Assembly (NCBI GenBank): GCA_903895255.1
Contig: CAITTG010000083.1
Location: forward strand, 1-42,145
Origin: an uncultured Verrucomicrobia subdivision 3 bacterium
Lineage (GTDB): Bacteria > Verrucomicrobiota > Verrucomicrobiia > Limisphaerales > UBA11358
DNA: 42,145 bases
Direction: 5' to 3'
Every line of letters starts with the position of its first letter. Positions within the stretch are counted from its first letter, which is position 1. Below, piece after piece: positions 9,004-18,469 of this stretch. The notes beneath the pieces are model-generated. The model did no database searches. It worked only from the letters and a program-made list of their open reading frames with translations, and had not been told where the DNA came from. The translations under genes were made by a program, and so were the position numbers.

Positions 9004-9483
9004 TTACTTCAACTTGGCGAGGACCGCTTTGATGGCGTCGAAATTCGGGAGGTCCTTGGGCGTGGCGGTTTGCTCCGCATATTGCACGACCCCGGCCTTG
9101 TCGATGACGAAGGCGGCACGGGCGGCGGTGTCGCCGACCCCGGCGAGCATGGGGAACACCACTTCGTACTTCTTGATGACTTCCTTGTTCAAATCGCTGG
9201 CCAAGGTGATGGTGATTTTTTCCTTCTGGGCCCAGGCTTCCTGCGCGAACGGGCTATCCACGCTCACGCCGATGACGGAGGCGCCGAGATCGGCATAGGC
9301 ATTCAGGCCGGCGGTCAGGTCGCACAGTTCCTTGGTGCAAACGCTGGTGAAGGCGAGCGGGAAGAACAGGAGCACGGTGTTCTTTTGGGCGAAATGGGCG
9401 CTGAGGGAGACATCCACCAGGCCGGTGGCAGTCTTGGATTTCAGGGTGAAGTCAGGGGCTTTGGAACCGATGGCGATAGGCAT
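9004..9483 (-). CDS. Peroxiredoxin (AhpE/BCP-like thiol peroxidase)
   Basis: Cytoplasmic thiol peroxidase that reduces hydrogen peroxide or organic peroxides. The 159 residues have the thioredoxin-like AhpC/TSA fold signature PLAFTSVCTKELC: Cys49 in the PxxxTxxC motif is the peroxidatic cysteine. Cys54, five residues later, sits where PrxQ/BCP enzymes carry their resolving cysteine. The N-terminus GSKAPDFTLKS and the VIGVSVDSPFAQEAWAQ segment also fit. No signal peptide is seen. It is downstream of the Hpt gene by 80 bases and ends in a strong terminator. The exact subfamily and its reductant cannot be fixed from sequence alone. Confidence 0.92.
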   Translation of the reverse strand: MPIAIGSKAPDFTLKSKTATGLVDVSLSAHFAQKNTVLLFFPLAFTSVCTKELCDLTAGLNAYADLGASVIGVSVDSPFAQEAWAQKEKITITLASDLNKEVIKKYEVVFPMLAGVGDTAARAAFVIDKAGVVQYAEQTATPKDLPNFDAIKAVLAKLK

Positions 9484-9563
9484 AATTTGTCTGGTTGTTG
9501 AGGTTAATTGTTATAAATCCGTTAAAGGTAATGGTGGAAATTCGGGACGGAATTGTCAATATT

Positions 9564-9941
9564 CTACCGCAATTCGCCGGCAAGGAACTCGCGGGCGCGT
9601 AGGAGTTCCACCTGGGCCTCGGCGCAAACGGTGGCGGCGGTGGTAAGACAGCCGGATTTGCCCTGGTTTTCCAATTCCAAGAGGAGCCGGGCCAGCCGGG
9701 TGATGCCCATGGTCGCGCTGGCACCGCCGCTGCTGTGGGCTTCGCGGCGGACGGACTCGGTCTGGCCGGCGCTGATGGCGGCGGCAATCAGCTCCAGTTG
9801 CTGGCTGGTTTGCTGGAAATACATCTCAACCAGCTCGCGCAGCGGTTCCTTTTCGCCATCGGTTAAATCCAGCAGGCGGGCCATGTCCACCGGCGCCGCA
9901 ATGGCATCCGGGATCACGGGTTGGTTTTCGTTGGTCGACAT
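9564..9941 (-). CDS. Stand-alone histidine phosphotransfer (Hpt) domain protein
   Basis: Likely a phosphorelay shuttle between a hybrid histidine kinase and a response regulator. The 125-residue protein is a single four-helix Hpt domain. His69 in REAHSSGGASATMG is the predicted phosphorylated residue. The more usual AHxLKG is here AHSSGG, a variant still compatible with the fold because the small residues facing the histidine are kept. Ala/Leu-rich amphipathic helices surround it and there is no membrane segment. No kinase gene is adjacent. The only response regulator in the window is the single-domain one at 16116-16496, and a link between them is speculative. Confidence 0.82.
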   Translation of the reverse strand: MSTNENQPVIPDAIAAPVDMARLLDLTDGEKEPLRELVEMYFQQTSQQLELIAAAISAGQTESVRREAHSSGGASATMGITRLARLLLELENQGKSGCLTTAATVCAEAQVELLRAREFLAGELR

Positions 9942-10210
9942 CGTTGATTACGGGTGGCTCAGGCTGAGCGCGCAGGTTAGGGGAGCGGGCGGGAAAGTTC
10001 AATCAGCAAACGCCAAGCCTCCCACTTTAGCTGGCCCAGGCGAAATTTCACAAACTCCTTACGTCGTTTCCTACGAGAATACAGTGGATAGCTTGGACGG
10101 TATCGGGTTGTGGGTGGGTTCCAGAGGTTAAAGCCGGCCGCACGCCGGGGTTCCGCCACAGTGCCACCGGACCACTAAATTAAATTGCCCTGAACTCATT
10201 AAGGTTTAAT

Positions 10211-12781
10211 ATGAAGGACCGATTTTTAACGATGACTAATTCTATTGCCAACGGTGAGATTCCCGCCCTGCCGCCCGGGGTGAAGTTCACGACCCTGGAA
10301 AACGGCCTGACGATTATTGTGCGCGAGGATCACAGCGCGCCGGTGGTGTCCGCCCAGGCGTGGTGCATGGCGGGGAGTGTGCATGAGGGCCGCTGGCTGG
10401 GGGCCGGGCTCTCGCATGTGCTGGAGCATATGCTGTTCAAGGGCACGACGACGCGTCCCGGCAGCCGGATTGACCAGGAAGTGCAGGAGGCGGGCGGCTA
10501 CATGAACGCCTACACCAGCTTCGACCGCACGGTTTACCACATCGATGTGCCGAATACCGGTGCGACCACTGCCATCGACATCCTTTGCGACATCATGCAG
10601 CACGCCAGCCTGCCGCCAGATGAGCTGGCCAAGGAAATGGACGTCATCCGCCGGGAAATGGACATGGGGCAGGATGACCCTGGCCGCCGCGCGAGCCGTC
10701 GCCTGTTTGAAGTGGCCTTCACGCGGAGCCCGTACCGGTTTACGATCATTGGGTATCCGGACATTTTTAACGAGATCAAGGCCGATGACATTCGCAGTTA
10801 TTACACTGAGAAATACGCGCCGAACAATGTGTTTTACGTGGTGACGGGCGACATTCAGGCGGACACAGTGGTGGCGCAAATTCGCACGGCCTACGCGCAG
10901 GCGAAGGCGCGGTCGCTGCCCGCCGTGGTGCTGCCGGCGGAGCCCCGCCAGACGGCGGCCCGGGAGATCATTGAGGAAGCCAAGATCGAGCTGGGTCACC
11001 TGCATTTTGCCTGGCACATTCCCGAGGTGCGGCATCACGACATACCATTGCTGGATGTCCTCAGTGTGTTGCTGGGCAACGGTCGCAGCTCGCGGTTGTA
11101 CCAGCAGGTGCGTGAAATCAAGGGCGTGGCGCATCAGGTGGACGCCTGGACGTACAATCCCGGGCTGACGGGTTTGTTTGGCATCAGCGCGGTCATTGAC
11201 GGCGAGCAGTTCATCCCCACGAGCGAGGCGATTCTTACTGAGGTGGACCGGGTGAAGACGACGGTGACGGCTGAGGAGGTCAACAAAGCGGTTAAACAGT
11301 TTGTCTCCGCCACGCTCTCGACGCGCAAGACCATGGAGGGTCAGGCGCAAAACCTCGGCGGAAACTGGATGGCGGCGGGTGACCTGAATTTTTCGGAACG
11401 TTATCTGGCGGCGGTGAAAAATGCCACGCCGGCGGAGATCCAGCGGGTGGCGCGCCATTATTTGACGCCGGAAAACCGCACTTTGTACGCCCTGCTGCCC
11501 GAGGGCACGGCACCCAAGCCGGCGGCGCAGACGGAAACCAACACCGACCGGGCGATTGAGAAATTTGTGCTGCCCAACGGCCTTACGCTGCTCGTGAAGG
11601 AGGATCATCGCCTGCCGTTTGTCGAGTTTCGCTCGCTTTTTCAAGGGGGCGTCCTGGCGGAGACAACCACGAACAATGGCATTACCCAATTGTTGTCCCG
11701 GCTGCTGCTCAAGGGCACCCAGCGCCGCACAGCGGAGGGGCTGGCCACGGAGATTGAATCCATTGGCGGGAGCATTGACAGCTACGGTGGCAACCAGAGC
11801 TTTGGCGTGAACGTTGAGGTCATGAGCAGTGACTTTGGCGTGGGGATGGATTTGCTGGCGGACGTGTTGCTCAACCCCACCTTTCCCGCCGAGGCGCTGG
11901 AACGGGAGCGCGAGGTGCAGATTGCGGGCATTCATGCGCTGAAGGATGAGTTGCTTAAAAGCGCCAGCCTGGCCATGCGCAAGGTGATTTTTGGCGAGGC
12001 GACCTATGGTTTGGATCCGCTGGGCACGGAGGCGGTGGTGCAACGCATCACGCCGGACGACCTGCGGGAGTATCACCGGCAACTGGCCCGGCCCAATAAT
12101 TGCGTGCTGGCGATTTACGGTGACGTGACGGCCGCAGCCATCCGGGCGGCGGTGGATAAATATTTTGCGGCGTGGGCGCCCTCGGCCGGCCGTCCGGTCT
12201 TTGCCACCCAGAATGTGGCCCTGAAGGGCTTTCAACGCGTGCGGGAAACGCGCGACAAAAAGCAGGCGGTGCTGGTGGTCGGGTTTCCGGGCACCACGAT
12301 GAGCAGTGATGACCGCTTCGCGCTGGAACTGATTCAGGAATCGTGCAGTGACCTGGGGTCGCGCCTGTTTCTGCGCATCCGGGAGGAGTTGGGACTGGCT
12401 TATTACGTGGGCGCGCAGAATTTTGCCGGGGTGGTGCCCGGATACTTTGCCTTCTACACCGGCACCGAGCCCGCCAAGGCGGAGCAGGTGGAACAGGAAC
12501 TATTGAGGGAGGCGATGCTCTTGCGCAATGAGGGCCTCACGGCCGAGGAATTGAAGCGGGCGAAAGCCAAAATCATCGGTCAGAAAAAAATTTCCCGGCA
12601 GGATTTGGGGCATCTGGCCTCCGCGACCGCACTGGACGAGTTGTACGGACTGGGTTACGGCCGGTCCGAATTGGATGATGCCAAGTACGAGGCGGTGACG
12701 CTGGAACAAATCAAGCGCGTCGCTCAGAAGTACCTTAAAACAGACGCCCTGGTCGTGGCACTGGTGGCTCCAGAAAAATAG
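10211..12781 (+). CDS. M16-family zinc peptidase, fused active and inactive halves
   Basis: Zinc metallopeptidase of the pitrilysin/processing-peptidase clan. The 856 residues hold two M16 units. The first (about 25-440) carries the inverted zinc motif HVLEH (His69, Glu72, His73) in LSHVLEHMLFKGT, with the downstream acidic ligand expected in the EMDVIRREMDMGQ helix. The second (about 450-855) aligns in fold, starting KFVLPNGLTLLVKEDHRLP, but has LLSRLLLKGT where the metal motif should be. It is therefore the substrate-chamber half, as in the alpha subunit of mitochondrial processing peptidase. Most bacteria split or fuse this pair. No signal peptide is visible, so it may be cytoplasmic. ATG codons at 10211 and 10232 are both possible starts. 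Confidence 0.92.
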   Translation: MKDRFLTMTNSIANGEIPALPPGVKFTTLENGLTIIVREDHSAPVVSAQAWCMAGSVHEGRWLGAGLSHVLEHMLFKGTTTRPGSRIDQEVQEAGGYMNAYTSFDRTVYHIDVPNTGATTAIDILCDIMQHASLPPDELAKEMDVIRREMDMGQDDPGRRASRRLFEVAFTRSPYRFTIIGYPDIFNEIKADDIRSYYTEKYAPNNVFYVVTGDIQADTVVAQIRTAYAQAKARSLPAVVLPAEPRQTAAREIIEEAKIELGHLHFAWHIPEVRHHDIPLLDVLSVLLGNGRSSRLYQQVREIKGVAHQVDAWTYNPGLTGLFGISAVIDGEQFIPTSEAILTEVDRVKTTVTAEEVNKAVKQFVSATLSTRKTMEGQAQNLGGNWMAAGDLNFSERYLAAVKNATPAEIQRVARHYLTPENRTLYALLPEGTAPKPAAQTETNTDRAIEKFVLPNGLTLLVKEDHRLPFVEFRSLFQGGVLAETTTNNGITQLLSRLLLKGTQRRTAEGLATEIESIGGSIDSYGGNQSFGVNVEVMSSDFGVGMDLLADVLLNPTFPAEALEREREVQIAGIHALKDELLKSASLAMRKVIFGEATYGLDPLGTEAVVQRITPDDLREYHRQLARPNNCVLAIYGDVTAAAIRAAVDKYFAAWAPSAGRPVFATQNVALKGFQRVRETRDKKQAVLVVGFPGTTMSSDDRFALELIQESCSDLGSRLFLRIREELGLAYYVGAQNFAGVVPGYFAFYTGTEPAKAEQVEQELLREAMLLRNEGLTAEELKRAKAKIIGQKKISRQDLGHLASATALDELYGLGYGRSELDDAKYEAVTLEQIKRVAQKYLKTDALVVALVAPEK

Positions 12782-12793
12782 ACCCGCCGGCCT

Positions 12794-13300
12794 TTACAAC
12801 AAGTGGCGCAGGATGGTGTTGACCACCGCAAAACGGGAAATGGAAACGTCGCGATCCATTTCCTTGCGCTCTTCCATGGCAATTTTCTTGAGAATGGGAC
12901 CATATTGGGCGGTGTCCGCTTCCAGGCTGGCCTTCCAGGCGTCCACCAGTTCCTCAACTTTTTCGAGTTGCTCCTTGTCGGCCCAAATGCCGCCACATTC
13001 GGGGCATTTGTGCAGTTGCAAGTCGCTGGCCTCGGCGTAATTGAACCGCTCCATTTCGATGGTTTCGCAATGAGGGCAGTTCAGGATGTCGCGATCCTGG
13101 GCCTGCACGGCCACCAACGGCTGGTTGATCGATTCCAAGGCGGCCAGGTCGCGGGGGGAAAACACATGGTCGTGGTGCTCGACAATCTTTTCGAGTTCCT
13201 CGGCGTGCAGCCACTCACCCCGGCAATCAGAACAGACTTCGATCTGAACGCCATCATAGTCCACCACCCGAAGCACCGATCTGCATCGTGGGCATTTCAT
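12794..13300 (-). CDS. Double zinc-ribbon (zf-TFIIB-like) protein
   Basis: Small cytoplasmic protein of 168 residues with two TFIIB-type zinc ribbons. The first has CPRC at the N-terminus and CSDCRGEWLHAEEL (Cys3, Cys6, Cys23, Cys26). The second has CPHC and CPECGGIWADKEQLEKV (Cys75, Cys78, Cys99, Cys102). The rest is a charged helical tail ending in VVNTILRHLL. The family is widespread and its function is not known; DNA, RNA or protein binding are all possible. It starts 21 bases after the aconitase stop on the same strand, so it is probably read from the same transcript. Confidence 0.85.
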   Translation of the reverse strand: MKCPRCRSVLRVVDYDGVQIEVCSDCRGEWLHAEELEKIVEHHDHVFSPRDLAALESINQPLVAVQAQDRDILNCPHCETIEMERFNYAEASDLQLHKCPECGGIWADKEQLEKVEELVDAWKASLEADTAQYGPILKKIAMEERKEMDRDVSISRFAVVNTILRHLL

Positions 13301-13321
13301 GATGTTCTGCGATTTACAATT

Positions 13322-16027
13322 TCAGGCGCCGGCCACCAACTGCCGGAGCACATAAGGCAAAATGCCACCGTGCTGGTAGTAGTCAATCTCAATAGGTGTG
13401 TCGATGCGGCAACGAACGGGAACATTTTCGACCGTGCCGTCTTTGCGGGTGATTTTGAGGATCAAATCCTGTTGCGGCTTGATGCTGGCATCCAAGCCCA
13501 CAATGTCATAGGTCTCCGTGCCGTCCAACTTGAGGGTCAGCGCGGTCGTGCCGTCCTTGAATTGGAGCGGCAGAACGCCCATGCCCACGAGGTTGGAGCG
13601 GTGAATGCGTTCGAAGCTCTGCGCCACGACGGCTTTGACACCCAGCAGGTTGGTGCCTTTGGCGGCCCAGTCCCGGCTGGAACCGGTGCCGTATTCCTGG
13701 CCGGCAATGACGATCAGCGGGGTGCCCAGTTTTTGATAGGCCATGGAGGCATCGAAGATGGAGGTCTTCACGCCATCGGGACCAAAGGTGTTGCCGCCTT
13801 CCTCGCCGCCGAGCATGAGATTTTTCATGCGGACATTGGCGAAAGTGCCCCGGGTCATGATCAAGTCGTTGCCCCGGCGCGAACCGTAGCTGTTGAAGTC
13901 CTCAAAGGCCACGCCGTTATCCACTAGGAATTTGCCCGCAGGCGAGGATTTCTTGATCGCCCCGGCCGGGGAGATGTGGTCAGTGGTGACGCTGTCGCCG
14001 AAGATGCCGAGCGCCCGGGCACCGGCGATGGGGGTGATGCTGCCGGGCTGCAAGTTGAAATTCCGGAAGAACGGCGGTTCCTGAATGTAGGTGCTCTTAA
14101 CGTCCCATTCATAGACATTACCGACCGTGGAGGGAATTTCATTCCACTTGGGATTTTGCGCGGCGAAGTTCTTGTACAACTTGCGGAAGACCTCGGGTTT
14201 GAGGGCGGACTGCATGGCGTCGCGCACTTCCTGCAGGGTGGGCCAGATGTCGGCCAAATAGACGTTTTCACCGTCCGAACCTTTGCCAATGGGTTCGCAA
14301 CTCAGATCGATGTCCACGCGGCCCGCGAGCGCGAAGGCGACCACCAGCGGCGGGGACATCAGGAAGTTGGACTTCACGTTTTGATGCACGCGGGCCTCAA
14401 AATTACGGTTGCCGGAGAGCACGGAAGCCGTGACGAGATCGTTTTTCACGATGGCATCCTCAATCCCCGCGTCGAGGGGGCCGGAATTGCCAATGCAAGT
14501 GGTGCAACCATACCCGACCGTGTTGAACCGCAGCTTATTCAGGAAGGGCGTGAGGCCGGTTTTCTTGAGATAATCCGTCACCACGCGCGATCCGGGGGCC
14601 AGGGAAGCCTTGACGGCGGGGTTGACCTTGAGGCCGCGTTCCACGGCTTTCTTGGCCAGCAAACCGGCGGCCAGCATGACGCTGGGATTCGAGGTGTTCG
14701 TGCAGGAAGTGATGGCCGCGATGACCACGGAACCGGTGCCGAGGCTGGCTTTTTTGCCGGCAGTGGTTTCCACTTTTACCGATTTGCCAAAGACATGGCG
14801 GTCCTTGCCGAAGCCATTTTCGGTGACGGGACGCTGGATGGCATTAAAAAATTCGCGGCGCAGATTGCCGAGTTCAATGCGATCCTGCGGGCGTTTCGGG
14901 CCGGCCACGCTGGGCTTGACAGTGCCCAAGTCCAGGTCCACGACCTGCGAATATTCAATCTGGCCCGCTTGCGGAATGCCCCATAGCCCCTGGGCTTTAT
15001 AGTAATTTTCGTAGAGTTTGCAATGTTCCTCGCTGCGACCCGTGGCGCGCAGGTAATTGACGCATTCTTCGTCAATCGGGAAGAAACCCATTGTGGCACC
15101 GTATTCCGGGGCCATGTTGGCGATGGTGGCGCGGTCCACCACCGGCAGGGCGGCCGCTCCGGTGCCGAAGAATTCCACAAATTTACCCACGACTTTGGTC
15201 TTGCGCAGCATCTGGGTGACGGTCAATGCCAGGTCGGTGGCGGTGACGCCTTCTTTCAGCGCGCCGGTGAGGTTCACGCCGACGACGTCCGGGGTGAGGA
15301 AATAAACCGGCTGCCCGAGCATGCCCGCCTCGGCTTCAATACCGCCCACGCCCCAGCCCACGATGCCGATGCCGTTGATCATGGTGGTGTGGGAATCGGT
15401 GCCGACGAGGGTGTCAGGATAGTAGATGCCCTTGGCTTCCAGCACGCCCTTGGCGAGGTATTCCAAATTAACTTGGTGAACGATGCCAATGCCGGGCGGA
15501 ACAACTTTGAAGGTGTCGAAGGCCTGCATGCCCCATTTGAGAAATTGGTAACGTTCGCGGTTCCGGGAGAATTCCAAGTCCAGATTGCGCTGCATGGAAT
15601 CGGCCGCGCCGGCAAAATCCACCTGCACCGAGTGGTCCACCACGAGGTCCACGGGCACGAGCGGTTCAATCAACTTGGGATTCTTGCCGATTTTGGCCAC
15701 GGCAGTGCGCATGGCCGCGAGGTCCACGAGCAGGGGGACCCCGGTAAAGTCTTGAAGGACAATGCGGGCCACCACGAAGGGGATTTCCGCCGTGCGGGTT
15801 TCGGTGGGCTTCCAGTTGGCCAGTTCCCGGACGTTCGCTTCCTGGACTTTCAGCCCATCGCAATTGCGCAGGACGGATTCCAGAACCAGGCGGATGGAAA
15901 CGGGGAGTTTGGAGATGGGGCCGACGCCGGCTGATTCCAAGGCGGGCAGCGAATAGAATTTCGCGTGCTGACCATTTCCCAGTTCAAATGCTTGCAGTGT
16001 GCCAAATAAATTATGTGGTGTGCTCAT
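13322..16027 (-). CDS. acnA: Aconitate hydratase A
   Basis: Interconverts citrate and isocitrate in the TCA cycle through a [4Fe-4S] cluster. I start it at the ATG at 16027 ([11 protein letters not shown]), which has a good ribosome site (AAGGGA) just upstream; the longer frame from 16069 lacks one. The resulting 901 residues fit the AcnA/IRP type. The cluster cysteines are visible: Cys442 in [10 protein letters not shown], and Cys508 and Cys511 in [28 protein letters not shown] and the C-terminal swivel domain with GRDW-like SSRDWAAKG are also present. A TTGACA hexamer at 16072-16077 (minus strand), with CATTTT 17 bases on, is a possible promoter. It lies 88 bases after the response regulator gene and just before the zinc-ribbon gene. 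Confidence 0.96.
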   Translation of the reverse strand: MSTPHNLFGTLQAFELGNGQHAKFYSLPALESAGVGPISKLPVSIRLVLESVLRNCDGLKVQEANVRELANWKPTETRTAEIPFVVARIVLQDFTGVPLLVDLAAMRTAVAKIGKNPKLIEPLVPVDLVVDHSVQVDFAGAADSMQRNLDLEFSRNRERYQFLKWGMQAFDTFKVVPPGIGIVHQVNLEYLAKGVLEAKGIYYPDTLVGTDSHTTMINGIGIVGWGVGGIEAEAGMLGQPVYFLTPDVVGVNLTGALKEGVTATDLALTVTQMLRKTKVVGKFVEFFGTGAAALPVVDRATIANMAPEYGATMGFFPIDEECVNYLRATGRSEEHCKLYENYYKAQGLWGIPQAGQIEYSQVVDLDLGTVKPSVAGPKRPQDRIELGNLRREFFNAIQRPVTENGFGKDRHVFGKSVKVETTAGKKASLGTGSVVIAAITSCTNTSNPSVMLAAGLLAKKAVERGLKVNPAVKASLAPGSRVVTDYLKKTGLTPFLNKLRFNTVGYGCTTCIGNSGPLDAGIEDAIVKNDLVTASVLSGNRNFEARVHQNVKSNFLMSPPLVVAFALAGRVDIDLSCEPIGKGSDGENVYLADIWPTLQEVRDAMQSALKPEVFRKLYKNFAAQNPKWNEIPSTVGNVYEWDVKSTYIQEPPFFRNFNLQPGSITPIAGARALGIFGDSVTTDHISPAGAIKKSSPAGKFLVDNGVAFEDFNSYGSRRGNDLIMTRGTFANVRMKNLMLGGEEGGNTFGPDGVKTSIFDASMAYQKLGTPLIVIAGQEYGTGSSRDWAAKGTNLLGVKAVVAQSFERIHRSNLVGMGVLPLQFKDGTTALTLKLDGTETYDIVGLDASIKPQQDLILKITRKDGTVENVPVRCRIDTPIEIDYYQHGGILPYVLRQLVAGA

Positions 16028-16115
16028 TGTTTTCCCTTCACGGCCTAGAAAATGAAGATAGCGGGCCACCGTGTCAAGCGAACGGCAGCGAACTTTGCAA
16101 GAATTTAAAGGCCGC

Positions 16116-16496
16116 TTAGTTGGCAGCGGTGTCGTGATGCAGCAAATCCGCGATCCGCTGTTGCAACCGGGGCAGGTCCAGTGGCTTGGTAAAAAAGTCC
16201 TGGGCGTTCAAATTGGCCGAGCGCCGGGTGACATCCCCGGTGAGCGCGCTCATGAAGATGACCGGGATTTTTTTGGTGGCCGGCTGGCGCCGCAGAATTT
16301 CGCAGACCGAGAGCCCGTCGAGGTCTGGAAGAAGAATGTCCAGCAGGATCAAATCCGGCTTGAACTGCCGGGCCTGACTGAGGGCCTGCACGCCATCCGA
16401 GGCCACGAGGAATTCGTAGCCCATGTCGGCCAGGCGAAACTTCACCAACTCGATGAAGTCACCTTCATCATCCACAATTAATATGCGCGGCACCAT
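16116..16496 (-). CDS. Single-domain response regulator
   Basis: CheY-like receiver with no output domain, about 126 residues from the ATG at 16496. Counted from that start, the acidic pair is in VDDEGDF, the phospho-acceptor is Asp53 in [13 protein letters not shown], the switch Ser/Thr is in FMSALTG, and the conserved Lys is in FFTKPLD. The frame opens further upstream only through a TTG at 16514. Such proteins pass phosphoryl groups or act by protein contacts. The gene lies upstream of aconitase on the same strand, but the 88-base gap leaves co-transcription uncertain. Its kinase is not in the window. Confidence 0.9.
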   Translation of the reverse strand: MVPRILIVDDEGDFIELVKFRLADMGYEFLVASDGVQALSQARQFKPDLILLDILLPDLDGLSVCEILRRQPATKKIPVIFMSALTGDVTRRSANLNAQDFFTKPLDLPRLQQRIADLLHHDTAAN

Positions 16497-16718
16497 TAAG
16501 TACTTATAACGCAAAATGGCGTTTCCACAATGGCGGTAAGGTTAAAGCAATGTCACGATTGGGAAACGGCATAGGGAAAGTGTGGATCGGGAGATTGGGT
16601 AAAATGACCATTGAACGGCGCTGTGTCATTATGGCGCAACGACTTTGGTGGGGTGGGGATAAAAAATGGGTGGTGTCGATGGCGGGCTTGCCGCAAAATT
16701 CAGGGGACTTTTTTGATT

Positions 16719-17729
16719 ATGAAATGCTTTGTCACCGGTGCCTCGGGTTTTGTAGGGGCCAACTTGGTTCACGAACTCAATGCCCGCGGCCATGAGGTGC
16801 GCGCCTTGCTGCGTCCGGGAGCGGATGAACGCGGGCTGGTGGGGGCGGATTTCCAACGAGTCTCCGGGGATGTGCTGGATGCGGCTTTGCTGGAGCGGGA
16901 GATGCGGGGGTGTGATTGGTGCTTTCATGTGGCGGCGAGCTATCATTTGTGGTTGGCGGATTACCGGCCAATGTATCATGCCAATGTGGAGGGGACCCGC
17001 CAGGTGCTGACTGCGGCGGCACGGGCGGGGTGTGCGCGGATTGTTTATACCAGCACCGTGGGTTGCATTGGACTGCCCAAGCCGGAGGTGGATGGGCGGA
17101 TCATTCCCACCGATGAGGCCACGCCGGTCGCTGAGGCGCAAATGAGCAATCATTACAAACTTTCCAAATGGCGGGCGGAACGGGTGGCTTTGGAGCTGGC
17201 CGGGCAGGGGTTGCCGGTGGTGATCGTGAATCCCAGCACGCCGATTGGCCCCCGGGACGTGAAGCCCACGCCGACGGGGAAGGTTATCGTGGATTTTCTG
17301 AACCGCCAGATGCCGGGGTTTTTGGACACGGGGCTGAACTGGGTGCATGTGCGGGATGTGGCCATCGGCCATATTTTGGCAGCGGAGCGGGGCCAGGTTG
17401 GGGAACGTTATATTTTGGGCAATGCCGGGGCCAATTGGACGATGAAAGCCACGTTTGGCACGCTGGCGGAAATAACCGGAATTCCCGCGCCGACCATGCA
17501 GGTGCCCTATTGGGTGGCGCTGGCGGCGGCGCAGGTGAGCGAACGCATTTCGGGGTTTACGGGCAAGCCGCCGAAAGCCCCGTTGGCAGGGGTGCGCATG
17601 GCCAAATACAAGATGTGGTTTAATCCGGCCAAAGCCATCCGCGAGCTCGGCATCCCGCAAACGCCGCCCCGGCAGGCGTTGGCGGATGCGGTGGAATGGT
17701 TTTATCGGCACGGGTATGCGAAGCGGTAA
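16719..17729 (+). CDS. hpnA: HpnA-type NAD-dependent epimerase/reductase
   Basis: Member of the extended short-chain dehydrogenase superfamily, closest in pattern to HpnA, the hopanoid-associated sugar epimerase, and to dihydroflavonol reductases. From the ATG at 16719 (336 residues, with AGGGGA upstream) it starts KCFVTGASGFVGANLV. The GxxGxxG cofactor loop is at 7-13 and the catalytic Tyr146-x3-Lys150 is in HYKLSK. The long signature VNPSTPIGPRDVKPTPTGK, followed by DTGLNWVHVRDVA, is very characteristic of HpnA. No other hopanoid genes (shc, hpnC/D/E) lie in the window, so the pathway assignment rests on sequence only. Confidence 0.85.
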   Translation: MKCFVTGASGFVGANLVHELNARGHEVRALLRPGADERGLVGADFQRVSGDVLDAALLEREMRGCDWCFHVAASYHLWLADYRPMYHANVEGTRQVLTAAARAGCARIVYTSTVGCIGLPKPEVDGRIIPTDEATPVAEAQMSNHYKLSKWRAERVALELAGQGLPVVIVNPSTPIGPRDVKPTPTGKVIVDFLNRQMPGFLDTGLNWVHVRDVAIGHILAAERGQVGERYILGNAGANWTMKATFGTLAEITGIPAPTMQVPYWVALAAAQVSERISGFTGKPPKAPLAGVRMAKYKMWFNPAKAIRELGIPQTPPRQALADAVEWFYRHGYAKR

Positions 17730-17923
17730 TTGCGAAATGTGGGGAAACCTCTAAACCTGCCAGCGACGCGCCAGGGAGCGAGAGGATGTGTACCGTCCTT
17801 GGCGGAGGGGCTCGAATGGACAAATCGACCATGAGCGCGTACGTTTCGCCAGGTCAATGAGTGCGACGTGGGATTTTGATTTGCGTCCAGGGCGGACGGG
17901 TCTCACTCTTGCCGGTAAGATTT

Positions 17924-18469
17924 ATGAAGTGGTTGATTAAAATTATTTTGGCGGCCCTCCTGGCTGGCGTCCCCAGTGGACTCCGGGCAGAGGACGGAAC
18001 CTTTGCCCCGGCGGCGGTCACCAACTCCGTGGCGGAAATCGTTCATCATCGGGAAGATGTGCGCATGATCTGCATCGAAAACCGGCGGATGATTTGCGGG
18101 CGGATTCTCCGGGTGTTGCCCGAAGGGTTGCTGGTGGACAGCGGGTATGCCGACCTGATGCGTCCGCCCTTGAATAGTTCCTGGCTGGTGCCGGGCACGG
18201 TGCAGGCCAGCCGGTCCTCCAGTTTGGTGGAAGGACGGGAACCGGAGGCGGTTTGCGTGGGTCCGATTTTTCTGGTGGATCTGCCTAAGAGTCATGGACC
18301 CGGTCCCAAGCCGAAGCAGTATGATTATGTGATTTTGCTGGGGTATCCCTCGGGGGAACACACTTATCACTCGGTGGGTAATGTGACGAAGACGGTGCGG
18401 CAGTTTTCCGGGACGTTGCAAAAGGCGGTGGATCGTAATTTGATGGCGGAGGTGGCGGCGAAAAAATGA
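17924..18469 (+). CDS. Exported protein of unknown function, coupled to dihaem cytochrome
   Basis: I do not recognise a family. The 181-residue protein starts with a signal peptide (MKWLIKIILAALLAGVPSG, then LRA|ED) at the ATG at 17924, preceded by GGTAAGA. The mature part is mostly beta-rich, with EIVHHREDVRMICIENRRM, a VLPEGLLVDSGY segment resembling a small barrel, and a Pro/Lys-rich loop before YVILLGYPSGEH. Its stop overlaps the start of the cytochrome gene by four bases (ATGA), so the two are translationally coupled and probably act together outside the cytoplasm. No haem motif is present in this protein. Confidence 0.75.
   Translation: MKWLIKIILAALLAGVPSGLRAEDGTFAPAAVTNSVAEIVHHREDVRMICIENRRMICGRILRVLPEGLLVDSGYADLMRPPLNSSWLVPGTVQASRSSSLVEGREPEAVCVGPIFLVDLPKSHGPGPKPKQYDYVILLGYPSGEHTYHSVGNVTKTVRQFSGTLQKAVDRNLMAEVAAKK

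Noticed and set aside
10226..12235. 669-codon minus-strand frame opposite the M16 peptidase
   Set aside because: Composition is Arg/His/Gln-rich and featureless, and the plus strand encodes a complete peptidase with its zinc motif.
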